DNA from: Dipteris shenzhenensis
Lineage: Eukaryota; Polypodiophyta; Polypodiopsida; Gleicheniales
Assembly: GCA_047967505.1 (NCBI GenBank)
Contig: CM106538.1
DNA: 64,000 nt
Strand: one strand, 5' to 3'
Positions 1 to 9,984 of the stretch are shown in pieces. A program made the translations under genes and the position numbers. Position 1 is the stretch's first letter, and each line of letters begins with the position of its first letter. The notes under the pieces were generated by a model. That model was given only the letters and a program-made list of their open reading frames with translations. It was not told the DNA's origin and did not search any database.

Positions 1-98
1 TCGAAACATTGGAATCTTCACCATGATGAAACACAAAAAGGAAACAGTAAGATCCAAATAATATCCCAAACAAGATCCAAACAAGATCCCACAGAGCC

Positions 99-604
99 TT
101 AGTATACCAAGACCAACTTATTATGCATAACCACTTGTTGGAAACCCTCCACAATGTGATCCTCAACAAAATCTTCAAAAATAAGTGACCAACTAGCACC
201 ATGAAAACATTGTGTATACATGCATTCAAGAGTCACCCTTCTCACAATTGGAAGTGCACATAACAACTTCAAGATATTGTACTCTTCATCATTTTCATAG
301 CAAAAGAAGTTGAAAGCATTGAGAATCACCACTCTGCTATTGTAGTCAAAAACTACCCAAAGGCTCAACTCTTCTTCACACCAAGCTGCCAGTGCATGAA
401 ACAATCCCCAATCTATCATTGTGCCTGTTGACGGCATTGTCGATTCACCAACATATACAAGAGTGCAAACATAAAGGATATGATCATGATGACCATGCGA
501 ATAGCTTGAGCATCACCTTCATAATCTTCTAGTTCTCTCAAACAGGCTGCAATATCTTCTAATGGAGTTCTTCCAGGCATCTTCTTTATCACATCAAAAA
601 ACAT
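99..604 (-). pseudogene. Unrecognised ORF pair, probably one frame-shifted gene fragment
   Basis: Two overlapping minus-strand ORFs (416-604, 62 aa; 99-437, 112 aa) lie in different frames and together look like one broken coding region. The first begins MFFDVIKKMPGRTPLEDIAA, has an acidic stretch (ELEDYEGD) and then a hydrophobic stretch (MIISFMFALLYMLV) that could be a membrane helix. The second is rich in aromatic and acidic residues (FCYENDEEYNILKLL). I recognise no family in either. There is no clear splice signal between them. A chance overlap of ORFs cannot be excluded. Confidence 0.2.
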
Positions 605-1200
605 ATGCCGATAACAGTGCTATGTTGCAAATGCAACACATGCACTCTTGCATGCTCCACTCTTCAATGGAAGATGCACACATGATAGTTATTGAACGGT
701 GTTATTGACAAAGGGATTTAGATGTACATCCTTGGTCTTATTTCATTTTCAATGAAATTTTAAACTTTGTGTTAAAGATGCTACACTTTCTATAGTATAG
801 TTAGTGGTCACGTACATGGTGATAATATATGCTAAGAGAACAACCATTTTGGCAAATACACAAGAAGGACAAGTTTAGTAGAGCTATGTTCTTTGAAGTT
901 GAACACTTCATCTACAATTTTGATTTTGTTGACACAAAAAGAACACAAGTGATGCATTTGTTGGCAACTCAATAATTATTACACATGGAGTTTCCCATCA
1001 ATATATTTAAAGTTCCATGGCTTGGTAATAGCCCTTTAAGGTACTAGCTTCTATATGAATTTCAATCACCTATTGCTTGGTTCTCTTACAGCCCTACACA
1101 TCGATCGATCGCTCGCATGATGGTTGTAGACTACATGCGATGAATTTCTATATAATTGATCACATGATGATTGTAGATGACATCTTTTGAGAATAGAGTC
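605..1200. other. Intergenic, nothing recognised
   Basis: AT-rich sequence without a recognisable gene or repeat. A short run of overlapping GATCGATCG lies near 1,100. Confidence 0.5.
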
Positions 1201-2530
1201 TAAAATCTCACCCTTTGAAAAATAATATAAAAACTACATTAAACTCTTGTTTTCTCTTTTTTTTTAATATAATTTTTTAAAAAACAAACTATATATGTTT
1301 TTACAATTAAATGAAAACTTCCCCAATTTGAAAAATAATATAAAAACTACTTTAATCTATTTTTTTAAATTAAAAAAATAGATGATTTTAAAATACAAAA
1401 TATATACATTTTGACATTTAATTTAAAACTTCACTAACATGAAAAATAATATAAAAACTACTTTAAACTCTTGTTTTCTTTTTTTTTTATAAATGATTTT
1501 TTAAAACAAAATTTAAATGTTTGTATATTTAAATAAAACCTTCACTAATTTGAAACATAACATAAAAACTGCTTTAATCTCTTTTTTTTTAAATAGATGA
1601 TTTTAAAAAACAAAATATATACATTTTGACATTTAAATAAAAACTTCACTAATTTAAAAAATAATATAAAAACTATTTTAAACTCTAGTTTTCTTTTTTT
1701 TAATAGATGATTTTTAAAAACAAAATTTAAACGTTTTTATATTTAAATAAAAACTTCAGTAATTTGAAAAATAACATAAAAACTACTTTTTTTAAAAAAA
1801 GATGATTTTAAAATACAAAATATATACATTTTGACATTTAATTTAAAACTTCACTAACTTAAAAAATAATATAAAAACTACTTTAAACTCTTGTTTTCTT
1901 TTTTTTTATAGATGATTTTTAAAAACAAAATTTAAACGTTTTTATATTTAATTTAAAAGTTCACTAATTTAAAAAATAACATAAAAACTACTTTAATCTC
2001 TTTTTTTTAATAGATGATTTTAAAAAACAAAATATATACGTTTTCACATTTAAATAAAAACTTCACTAACTTGAAAAATAATATAAAAACTACTTTAAAC
2101 TCTTGTTTTCTTTTTTTTTATAGATGATTTTCAAAAATAAAATTTAAACGTTTTTATATTTAAATAAAAACTTCACTAATTTGAAAAATAACATAAAAAC
2201 TACTTTAATCTCTTTTTTTTTAATAGATGATTATAAAAAATAAAATATATACGTTTTGACATTTTAAATAAAAACTTCACTAATTTGAAAAATAATATAA
2301 AAACTACTTTAAACTCTTGTTTTCGTTTTTTTGAAAGATGATTTTTAAGAACAAAATTTAAACGTTTTTATATTTAAATAAAAACTTCGCTAATTTGAAA
2401 AATAACATAAAAACTACTTTAATCTTTTTTTTAATAGATGATTTTAAAAAACAAACTCTATACGTTTTGTCATTCAAATAAAGACTTTAGTAATTAAAAA
2501 AATAATTTAAAAACTTTAAAATGCATTTTA
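1201..2530. repeat. AT-rich tandem repeat with alternating monomers (~105 bp, ~210-bp dimer)
   Basis: A block of about 1.3 kb built from two related monomers that alternate. One type reads AAAAACTACTTTAAACTCTTG, then a T-run, GATGATTTTTAAAAACAAAATTTAAACG. The other reads CTACTTTAATCTC, then a T-run, GATGATTTTAAAAAACAAAATATATACG. Starts of the ACTCTTG type fall near 1,226, 1,446, 1,660, 1,866, 2,073 and 2,286, which gives a dimer period of about 205-220 bp and roughly twelve monomers. Poly-A and poly-T tracts recur inside each monomer. No coding potential. Confidence 0.9.
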
Positions 2531-2667
2531 AATTTCCAAATATTTTATAATTAAATTACATTTTTCTATAAACTAAAATTTAAATAAATTCTCGTAAAAA
2601 ATAAAAGCTACACTTAAAAAAACCTTACCTAGAATCTCCGGCTCTGCTGTCCATCTCTCTTCGTCGA

Positions 2668-2732
2668 TCTCCGTCGCTCCAGCAATTCCGTTAATCTCCG
2701 TCCATCGTTCTCCGTCGCTCCAGCAATTCCGT
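2668..2732. repeat. 41-bp direct duplication
   Basis: The stretch CTCCGTCGCTCCAGCAATTC occurs at about 2,669 and again at about 2,710, with a period of 41 bp. It sits immediately left of the palindrome array, next to a TATATA-containing stretch (about 2,798-2,806). Confidence 0.7.
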
Positions 2733-2751
2733 CAATTTTGATAAGGAGGAG

Positions 2752-3355
2752 CTCGATCGAGGTTTCAATAATGAGGGGCTCGATCGAGGTCCCTCTCTTT
2801 ATATAGGAAATTTTAGGGTTTCACAATACCACGATCGTGGTATTTCACACAAACATATCATGCCATGCATACTAAGTCTATACATGCATACATGGTTGTC
2901 CACGTGCATTACCACGATCGTGGTATTTGTACCACGTATAATCCTAGATGTTTCTCCACGTAAGGAAATCATTCCACGTCAAGTCAAGCCACTAGCCACG
3001 TAGGATGCGGAAGACCTCGATCGTGGTATTGCCATGCATACGTGTCAGTAGTTCCACATACCGCAATCATGGTATGTCAGCTGCCAGCACACTACGCTGA
3101 ATACCATGTTGGATGCCACAGACCTCGATCGTGGTATTTGACAAGCATCCATGTCATCATTCCAGCATACCACGATCGAGTTATGTGGACTTGCCACGAT
3201 ACCTCGATCGAGGTATAGTTATGGTGCCACGACACCATGATCGAGGTATAGGCTCAATTCGATTGATTAAAATGCAAGACCTCGATCGAGTTATTAGCTC
3301 GATTCAGATTCCACGTGTGCCAATTTCATTGGACACAATACCTCAATCGAGGTAT
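2752..3355. repeat. Array of twelve short CGATCG-centred palindromes
   Basis: Twelve copies of a 10-18 bp perfect or near-perfect palindrome lie in otherwise different sequence. Perfect forms are ATACCACGATCGTGGTAT (2,826-2,843), TACCACGATCGTGGTA (2,910-2,925) and ATACCTCGATCGAGGTAT (3,199-3,216), plus CTCGATCGAG at 2,752 and 2,779. Others, near 3,013, 3,057, 3,121, 3,168, 3,232, 3,279 and 3,338, mix the two half types (ACCTCG- and ACCACG-) or carry one to three changes. Centre spacing varies from about 30 to 100 bp, so this is not a simple tandem repeat. A TTTATATAGG box lies between the second and third copies. Confidence 0.85.
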
Positions 3356-3998
3356 TACACACCAAAGCAAAACCTTTGTATTTTCACTCGAGGGGGTGTC
3401 GCACTCCCCTGCGGGTAGTCCGGAAGTGGACACCCTTAGCTTGCTACCTCCCATACATACAACCCAGTAATCATTCAAAAGTACACTATGTTTGCATCTC
3501 CTCAACCCAAGGACACACTTAAATGAGATCATTATGCATAGGTTAACAGGCCTACACTATTCTGCTAAAGTGATGCATACCCATTTGAGGGCACGCTCCA
3601 TAATGTTTTTTTGATTTGTTGAAAACCAAAACGGACTGAAAATTTGGAATCCAAACTCTTGAGACTAGTGCATGGTGGTCTTAAAACATGGATAGTTGTT
3701 GGTATTGGTATCTAGATTCAACCTAAAATGGAAGAAGTTGGAAAAGTGCAATTTCTCCATGTACAAAGATATTTTGATAAATCCAACACTATTTACAATT
3801 TTAAATTGTTTCTTTTTCCATGCACTTGCTTGCGTTGGCACAAGGAACAGAATGTGGGTCGAGGAAAGCGTTGGCACGGTATTGAATTGGCAATGGAAGA
3901 AACTTTTGCAACATCTACAAAGAGAGAAATAATGAGAAGAAGGAAGACTCCTTGTAGAGCAGTAATAAGAAGCGGTTGCAAATGCACGCATTCGATCA

Positions 3999-4582
3999 TT
4001 GCCATCAAAGCGAAGAACACGAGCTGTGGTGTCACGATTGGTGGGAGCATTGGAGGCAACAACATTATGTCATGCAGGTGATTACCAATCTCGAGTCTTC
4101 ACAAGCTTTAGCCTGCACCCTAAAGTTCATAGAGTAACAACCCTACCAATACCTTGGGAGATGCACGCCCAAGTGGCGATGCTCTCTAACTTGAGAAATG
4201 GCCTACAAAAAATGAAAGGGATGCACAGCTTAGATCAACTAGCTGTAAAGAGGGTGACATTAGCTATGTTGGTGTCCCTTGAAACAAAGGAGAAACAGCT
4301 TGGGCACACAATGTCGAGGATGTTGTCAATCGAAAGGACCAACGTGGCTCAACTGAACGTAGAGCAGAAGCAATGCACGATGATCCCAATTCAAGAAGTC
4401 TGTGGGCTTCAACAGAACGCAAGAAAAGGAGAGACAGCCTAAGTGCAAAAGTCATTGCCATAGTGACGATGTTTTGGCATGAAAATACGAGAGTTTATCC
4501 AAATAGAAAGAACATCTATAAGAAGTGGATGGGATGCAAGGTGTTTGAGGAGCACATCATACACATGCTAGATACAACGTAG
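3999..4582 (+). pseudogene. Decayed transposon protein with FWxxxTRV motif (copy A)
   Basis: Two overlapping frames (3,999-4,442 and 4,373-4,582) encode successive parts of one protein. The first holds MLVSLETKEKQLGHTMSRML and the second holds KKRRDSLSAKVIAIVTMFWH, ending in HIIHMLDTT. In copy B the equivalent residues (MLVSCETKEKWLGHTMS through HIIHMLDTM) are in one frame, so copy A has a frameshift near 4,365. The conserved C-terminal unit is W-H-x2-T-R-V, then a basic run (KNIYKKWMGCK), then HxxHxL. A related unit occurs at 51,285-51,540. I do not know the family. It looks like a transposon-associated protein. Confidence 0.5.
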
Positions 4583-4589
4583 GTTAGTG

Positions 4590-5420
4590 GTGCCTAAACT
4601 AGCCCAGTGGTTGTTTGTGATTGAGCTTTGGGATAGTTTACTTGTTTCATCTCTTAAACCAAGCTTGGACTGAATGTGATTGTCCTAAACTAGCCTGGTG
4701 GTTGGAACATCATGCAACTGTAGACTGGTTCAACTCAATCACCAATTATGTGATTGTCCTGAACCAGCATGGTTGAACAGACATTAGTTGTTGTCCAACC
4801 CGGTGGCATGGTTGAGCAGAAATTAATAGCAATATATTTTGCAATATATTGTTATTTTACTAGACCAACCTAGTGGTTGGAACATCATGCAACCGTGGCT
4901 ACTTCAGCTCAGGGTTGGTGGCTGAAATTATTGTGTTTCTTAGTACTTAAATTTATTACATTTAACTTCTTGCTATCTGGGTCATATACCACTGTCAAAT
5001 TGTGAAATTCAGAAATGAAAAGCAATATATTGTTATTTTCTTTCTTACCTAGAAAATTCCCGGTCAGTGTTTTGTGGACTGGCCCTACAAAAGAGAGGAA
5101 ACATACCATTTTTTGGATAACTAGTTAGAGAAAGGAGGAGTTTGGAGAAGCAACTTTCCAAAGGGATTGGATTGAAATTCAAAAATGAAAAGAAATATAC
5201 TTGTTATTGTCTAATATGTGAAGTGGAGACCATCACACTAAACCATCCCGATGGTTGAAACTCTAACAATGTCCTAAACGATCACGGTGGTTGAAATTGT
5301 GACTGTCCTAAATGTGTCCTAAACCAGCCCATTGGTTGACTGCTGTCCTAAACCATCGCGGTGTTGAAATTGTGACTGTCCTAAACCAGCAAGGTGGTTG
5401 AAAATTGTTTTGCTTCATTA
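4590..5420. repeat. Dispersed AACCAGCCCGGTGGTTG-type motif array
   Basis: The 3' part of copy A contains about nine variants of AAC(C/T)AGCC(C/T)(G/A)GTGGTTG, often preceded by GTCCTA and followed by AAATTGTGACT. Examples are at 4,597-4,613, 4,688-4,704, about 4,750, 4,797, 4,866, 5,245, 5,280, 5,320 and 5,385. The motif is an imperfect palindrome (AACCA...TGGTT). Copy B holds the same set in reverse. Confidence 0.75.
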
Positions 5421-5501
5421 TATACTGTGTTTTGTATTCTTTTAGTAGTAGCAAAAAGGGGTCTCATTGTTCTGTTGTTCTCACATGTTGGGTCAGCACA
5501 C

Positions 5502-5950
5502 TGTTAAATTACACGGCACAGCGGAACAGAAATTGAACAAAGAATAGAGAGTACACAGCAAAGTGGAGATGAACAAAATTTTCCTTCAATACTGATGTCA
5601 TACAGATGATGGCTCCGTCCACCCGTGCGCTCCCACAGTGGAGCTTAGATGGTGATCTAGACAGATACTAGGTGAAGAGCTACTAGCTGGAAGATCTGAT
5701 CTGATTTGAACTGATCTGATAGAATGGACTGGGGAAGCCGCATCTTTATAGCTATGAGGCCAGTAGTTGGATCAACGTAGTCGATGGAACCAACCAGTCA
5801 ACCCAGTCGGTGAAGCCAACCAGTCAACCTACTCGTTGGAACCAACTAGTCGTCCATGGAATATTCCCTATACCATCACCTCGGGGGCTCCCGCCCCTGA
5901 ACCCCCACCGGGGGCGGCCCTTAGGCCCTAGCAAGAATAAGGGGCTCCCA
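5502..5950 (-). mobile_element. Probable solo LTR
   Basis: The stretch begins TGTTAAATTACACGGC and ends GGGGCTCCCA, i.e. TG...CA. It is flanked by CACAC on the left and CACAA on the right, a 4-of-5 match to a target duplication. It interrupts the sequence exactly where the similarity between transposon copies A and B ends. A TATA-like GCTATAAAGATG on the minus strand (about 5,745-5,756) suggests minus orientation. It has a GC-rich end (CGGGGGCTCCCGCCCCTGAA) and about three repeats of GGAACCAACCAGTCAACC near 5,788-5,850. No partner LTR is in the window. Confidence 0.5.
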
Positions 5951-5989
5951 CACAATCACCTTTCTACCATCAATGGTCTCATTTGATAG

Positions 5990-6720
5990 ACCTCATCTGA
6001 CATGCAAGTCAGGTTCCATCCAGTGTCCCTTCATTCCACTGTTCAACAATTTTGGACACAATGGATTGCCACATTCAAAGGCACCTGCATATGAAGATTT
6101 GCGAACCGTGCCTTCAAATGCAATATTGCAAGTTATAGGCTTTTTCCACAAGTGACCATCATATTTGAGCTCCATACCCTCCGTTGGTCAATCTTATCTT
6201 TGGGGGGGAAGCTCAAAGACACTATCTCCATTATACTCTCTTGGGAGCTCATCCACCTGCACAATGCGCCCGCTCCTTCTCACTAATATCGCTAAACTGG
6301 TTGATGCACAATGAGAAAGTATGTAATCTACAACACTAGTCCCCTTTGATCTTAGACTTTTACTTGAGGAGGGTTCATCCTCTTTAGCGAACAATATCTC
6401 GTCACAAACTGTTTCCAAAGGAGCCCGAGTGGATGAGGCAACCTTGTCTACACTTGTTTTCCATGCAGGCCAAGAGGAAGATACACTTCCAATAGATGTG
6501 CAGGCTCTACTCCCAGGTGATTCCATAATATTTATTGGTGTGAGAGAACTGGGACCCCGACATTGTGGATTTCCACTCTAATGTAGACACCACCTGGACT
6601 GTCATCGTCGTCAACAATCACAAAACATTTATCATTGCTATATTCATCATTCATCCTCGACATATGTGGTGTGTGGATCACTTCTAGCCATTTCCGGTGA
6701 GGATGTCCTTTCTCTGGTGG
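5990..6720 (-). pseudogene. Unrecognised decayed coding region
   Basis: Minus-strand frames follow one another. Near 6,560-6,670 is a stretch reading MNDEYSNDKCFVIVDDDDSP. The next frame, from 6,526, is serine-rich (TSIGSVSSSWPAW) and runs to a stop at 6,194-6,196. The same frame reopens two codons later and encodes MELKYDGHLWKKPITCNIAF and a CGNPLCP cluster before a stop at 5,993. Two in-frame stops lie between the last two segments, so the gene is dead if it was one. The acidic stretch and Cys pair are compatible with a transposon-encoded protein, but I cannot name the family. Confidence 0.35.
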
Positions 6721-6739
6721 ACACTATATACTTGTTATA

Positions 6740-7015
6740 GACAAGTTGCTCTCCTGCTTCTTATCTCAAGCTTATGCCTCCCAGCCTCAGACGCTCAGCC
6801 TCCATCGCTTCATCCTCCTTCCACCAATTGATAGTAGGTCAACAATCAAGAGGGGTAGAGATCAAATACTAAGAAGATTTTTTATGCCTTGGGAAATCAT
6901 GCCAATCATTAGAGAAGCCCGTGAAGGCATAGCAACTGGTAGTGGGCTTTGCAGCGGACACGTTCCTATACTTTGTAGACGCAGTCGAGGACTAGACGAA
7001 GTCTCTGGAATCCAG
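6740..7015. other. Intergenic, nothing recognised
   Basis: No coding or repeat signal that I can support. Confidence 0.4.
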
Positions 7016-7017
7016 CA

Positions 7018-7252
7018 TTTGCGCTGGGCACAAATTAGTCTCGGCAGAGCGAAATGGCCCTGATGACCTTTTGGTGGCTCAACAAGGCAGTTGCGCTTGG
7101 CGCAAATCAACTCTGCCACAGCCAAATGGCTATAGATGACCTCAACGCTCGTCCGCTCCCCATTTGCGCTCGGCGCAAACCACTAGTACCACAACCAAAT
7201 GGCAAAACATGGCCATCTGACCACTCGAGAAGCCCTTTGCACTAGGCGAAAA
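7018..7252. repeat. Four-copy ~73-bp tandem repeat, each with a hairpin
   Basis: Four units start at 7,018, 7,090, 7,163 and 7,236 (spacing 72, 73, 73). Each begins with an imperfect palindrome: TTTGCGCTGGGCACAAA, TTGCGCTTGGCGCAA, TTTGCGCTCGGCGCAAA and TTTGCACTAGGCGAAAA. The arms TTTGCGC/GCGCAAA can pair around a 3-nt loop. Between hairpins the units share CCAAATGGC and ATGACC. Confidence 0.8.
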
Positions 7253-7324
7253 TCCTGCTTGCAAACACCAAATGAATGTTCATATCATTCACAGACATTC
7301 ACTGCACGGAAACAAGAATGTTCG

Positions 7325-7470
7325 ACTATTTAATGCACTTTAGTGTTCATCCTAATGTATCAAGGTAACACGTACATATTCTTTAGAAGATGTTTGAGTA
7401 TTAAATGCACTTCAGCATTTCATCCTAAAGCATGAAGGTAGCATATACCGATTCTTCAGAAGATGATTGT
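7325..7470. repeat. 72-bp direct duplication
   Basis: AATGCACTTTAGTGTTCATC at 7,332 and AATGCACTTCAGCATTTCAT at 7,404 begin two diverged copies about 72 bp apart. Both continue through CATCCTAA, AAGGTA and TTCTTNAGAAGATG. The period is close to that of the hairpin repeat just upstream, but the sequence is different. Confidence 0.6.
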
Positions 7471-7930
7471 AAGACACCAAGGCTACACCAAAAGCAGATT
7501 TTCTCTATCTCTAGAATACTTGGGAACTTCCTTGCAAGCTCAGTTGAATCCTTTGCGATACCAAGAGTATGTTTTGGATTAGACATCAAAACCATATCCT
7601 TCATGCTTTCCTCTGTAGTACAGAAAATCCAATGGCACTAAGAGTTACATCTAATGGATTATGGAAAAAAGCCAAGTAAGAAATCTCTGCTGGCATAAAA
7701 ATGAAAACGCCACCTATTTTTACACAGTCCTCTGAGTCTAAAATCATGTGGTTGTTTGATTGGTTCTAAAGAACCTTGTGGCCTATTTATAAGAATTAAT
7801 CTGGAAAGATGTTCTTGTCGTTCTTCCCAATTTGATGCAATGGAAGCTCCAAGAAGTTTGAGTATTTGCTTGCCTGGAGGATACCATTGCCAACCTAGCT
7901 ACTTCTTGTGTATCATTTTGTCAGATTCAA
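7471..7930. other. Intergenic, nothing recognised
   Basis: Short ORFs only and no family recognised. It forms the left flank of the copia insertion at 7,936. Confidence 0.4.
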
Positions 7931-7935
7931 CTTCC

Positions 7936-8081
7936 TGTGGGAGAGGAGAGCACACACAAAGGGATAAGGAGACACCAAAAGTGGTGGAGCAAAAGCTACT
8001 CCAGCTTATTCCTCTATCATATATATATGAGTATACATGGGCACTATACAGTGGGTGGGCACACTGCCCTTTACCCCAACA
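7936..8081 (-). repeat. 3' LTR of the 4.6-kb copia element
   Basis: On the minus strand it begins TGTTGGGGTAAAGGGCAGTG and ends CTCTCCCACA. It differs from the 5' LTR by three substitutions in 146 bp. It contains TATATATA near 8,022-8,031. Confidence 0.92.
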
Positions 8082-8092
8082 ACCTCCCACTT
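8082..8092 (-). promoter_or_regulatory. Polypurine tract
   Basis: AAGTGGGAGGT on the minus strand directly abuts the 3' LTR, the expected plus-strand priming site. Confidence 0.8.
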
Positions 8093-8169
8093 AAAGGCAG
8101 TGTGCCTTTAAGGGAGTATAGTATACATATAATACAATTAGCCATAGGTTGAAAAACAAGATGACCAGA

Positions 8170-9200
8170 CCGTCATCCTATGCCCATCGGCACTTTACAA
8201 TGTGCAAAGTGCATAGAGGATAAGCTGCTAGCAGACATCAGGTTTGCGGGATAGAAAATGACAAGCTGTAGATTCCTGTCAACCAAGATCTCATGCCAGA
8301 TCTCAGTGGGAGAGTGAACTCTCACCACCACGTGCTCCTGTGCTAAGTCCATAGCACCCGAACTGTCACTGTGCAAAGAAAATGTCTCTGTACCACCTGT
8401 GACCATAAGCACATGCCTTACAATAGACCTCTGCTGATCTACCCAACCTGCATCACCTGCATGTTGCTCCAGGAAGCATAAGGACTTGATGTCCACAAGC
8501 GCTTCCCTACTACCATAATCATGCTACCAACTCCCATTGCAACGGAAGCAAGAACCAGAAGTGTAGCCCCAATGGCAAACATGTGAGAACCAAGTCTCAA
8601 CAGAGTCATGGATGCATGAAGTACTATGGCTGCCATATCAACCATAACTTGCTGCTCAACTGATCTGTGATCATCAAACCTACTGTGTTTCAAGTATGGA
8701 GCCAATACAGGCAATGGAGTACTCAGTAACTTCCCCCTCTCCATACTGAAACAACCAAGTATCGGACAAACATCGTCAAGACCATGCAGCTCCTACTGCA
8801 AAGCATCCCTGTCCATAAGAAACCATATGGCAAGTAACCTCAGAAGGATAGCAACCTCTTAAATACTGAGACCATAACCTGTCTCACTGCGCATCACATC
8901 CTGAGCTCTCATAACGGTATCAAACCTATGAAGCCAAGCTCGAGGGGATTGCTTTTGGCCATGGAGGCACTTACGAAGCAAACATATCAATGATTCCTGC
9001 CCATGCGCAATATGACCCGAGTCAATAATGGTAGAAACCACATCTGTCCTGGCATAACCAGCCAATGGATCAGACCAAGCATCATTAGCCAAGGTATCCT
9101 CTTCACCATGCATAGCCTCATCCTCATCTGCAAGAGGCACTCCGCATCTTGGGAGTAAACTGTAACTGTCCATAGAAGATACATCAACAATCTCCATAGT
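8170..9200 (-). pseudogene. Copia reverse transcriptase/RNase H remnant
   Basis: The frame ending at 8,859 holds LRKCLHGQKQSPRAWLHRFD, which matches the copia RT stretch usually reading [15 protein letters not shown]. Downstream frames hold GCFSMERGKLLSTPLP (the usual NMxxxKPVSTPL) and SLHSDSSGAMDLAQ (the usual CDNQSAIHLA). The C-terminal LVIFYPANLMSASSLSSMHF corresponds to the end of RNase H. The YVDD stretch is not readable, several frameshifts are needed and stops intervene. It cannot make active enzyme. Confidence 0.7.
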
Positions 9201-9479
9201 AGTATAAACCTATGGAATACTCAAGACATCTAACTGTCTCTGACCAAAATCAGGAAGTAATCGTGGCTGTCCCAACTTTATAACCTGCTCATCGTGGGAA
9301 AAACCTCCCACTCCAAGGGATATGGGTTGCCCCTGCAAAGAATTCGGAGGTATCAGTGCACTTAACCCTCCTGGAACACCACTCTCCTGCTATCCACAGT
9401 CCTGGGCTATCTAAACATAGCATCCTCTCTGAAATAGACATTATAGACATTATGACATTCAGCACATCAGGGCATTTCA

Positions 9480-9980
9480 ACCATCATGCTGTAACATAAC
9501 ACTATCGTGGTCATACATCCGGCATATATGAGTATAGAACTCATATGCATGGCAGTCTACACCCTGTACACCATCTTGTACCTGCAAGTAGACTGACTTC
9601 AAGAGTGATGACTAAATGATAGAGCATGCTTGCTCATCCATGTCATCCCAATCACTCTGTTTAACGCTATTAGGCTTGACACCTTTGCATTGAATGGGCT
9701 TATGCTGCCTTTTCTGCACTAACACATCATAAATTTGAGCATGCTTGCTCATCCATGTCATCCCAATCACTTTGTTTAATGCTATTAGGCTTGACACCTT
9801 TGCATTGAATAGGCTTATGCTGCCTTTTCTGCACTAACACATCATAAATCTGCTCTTTCCAATACTGAAAGTTTGATCCATCCAACCTCTCAATATCAAA
9901 GAGGGCACTACTAGCTGTAGATGCCATATCTGTGGCACAATAGCTCACAACTAAAGAGCGGTATAGTGAAATAGGCAACC
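9480..9980 (-). pseudogene. Copia gag remnant
   Basis: From about 9,915 the minus strand encodes FDIERLDGSNFQYWKEQIYD, the classic start of copia gag (UBN2-type). It continues with VLVQKRQHKPIQ and SDWDDMDEQACS. A 115-bp duplication then repeats the last part out of frame. In another frame VYLQVQDGVQG and HAYEFYTHICRMYDHDS continue the gag. The reading frame is broken at least twice. No zinc knuckle was found. Confidence 0.75.
9622..9851. repeat. 115-bp tandem duplication inside gag
   Basis: GAGCATGCTTGCTCATCCAT begins copies at 9,622 and 9,737. The copies are nearly identical, so the duplication is recent relative to the gag decay. Since 115 is not a multiple of three, it breaks the frame. 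Confidence 0.9.
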
Positions 9981-9984
9981 CAAA

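Larger units (their letters stand above)
3456..5497 (+). mobile_element. Unclassified transposon, copy A
   Basis: This stretch is repeated in inverted orientation at 20,960-23,370 (copy B). The match starts near CAATCATTCAAAAGTACACTATG-like sequence at about 3,470 and stops at TTGGGTCAGC (5,497), where a probable LTR is inserted. Copy A lacks about 0.5 kb present in copy B (22,480-22,980), including the first exon-like stretch of the gene. It carries a decayed ORF (about 4,240-4,582) and then a 0.9-kb non-coding part full of the AGCCCGGTGGTTG motif. No terminal inverted repeats were recognised, so the class is open. Confidence 0.7.

Noticed and set aside
2640-3360. CRISPR-like array of repeats and spacers
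   Set aside because: The repeats are short palindromes with variable spacing (30-100 bp) and mixed arms in a plant genome. Neither repeat length nor regularity fits CRISPR.
3113-3418. 101-codon plus-strand ORF across the palindrome array
   Set aside because: It is created by the repeated GGTATxGxGGxA-type words, with no protein features.
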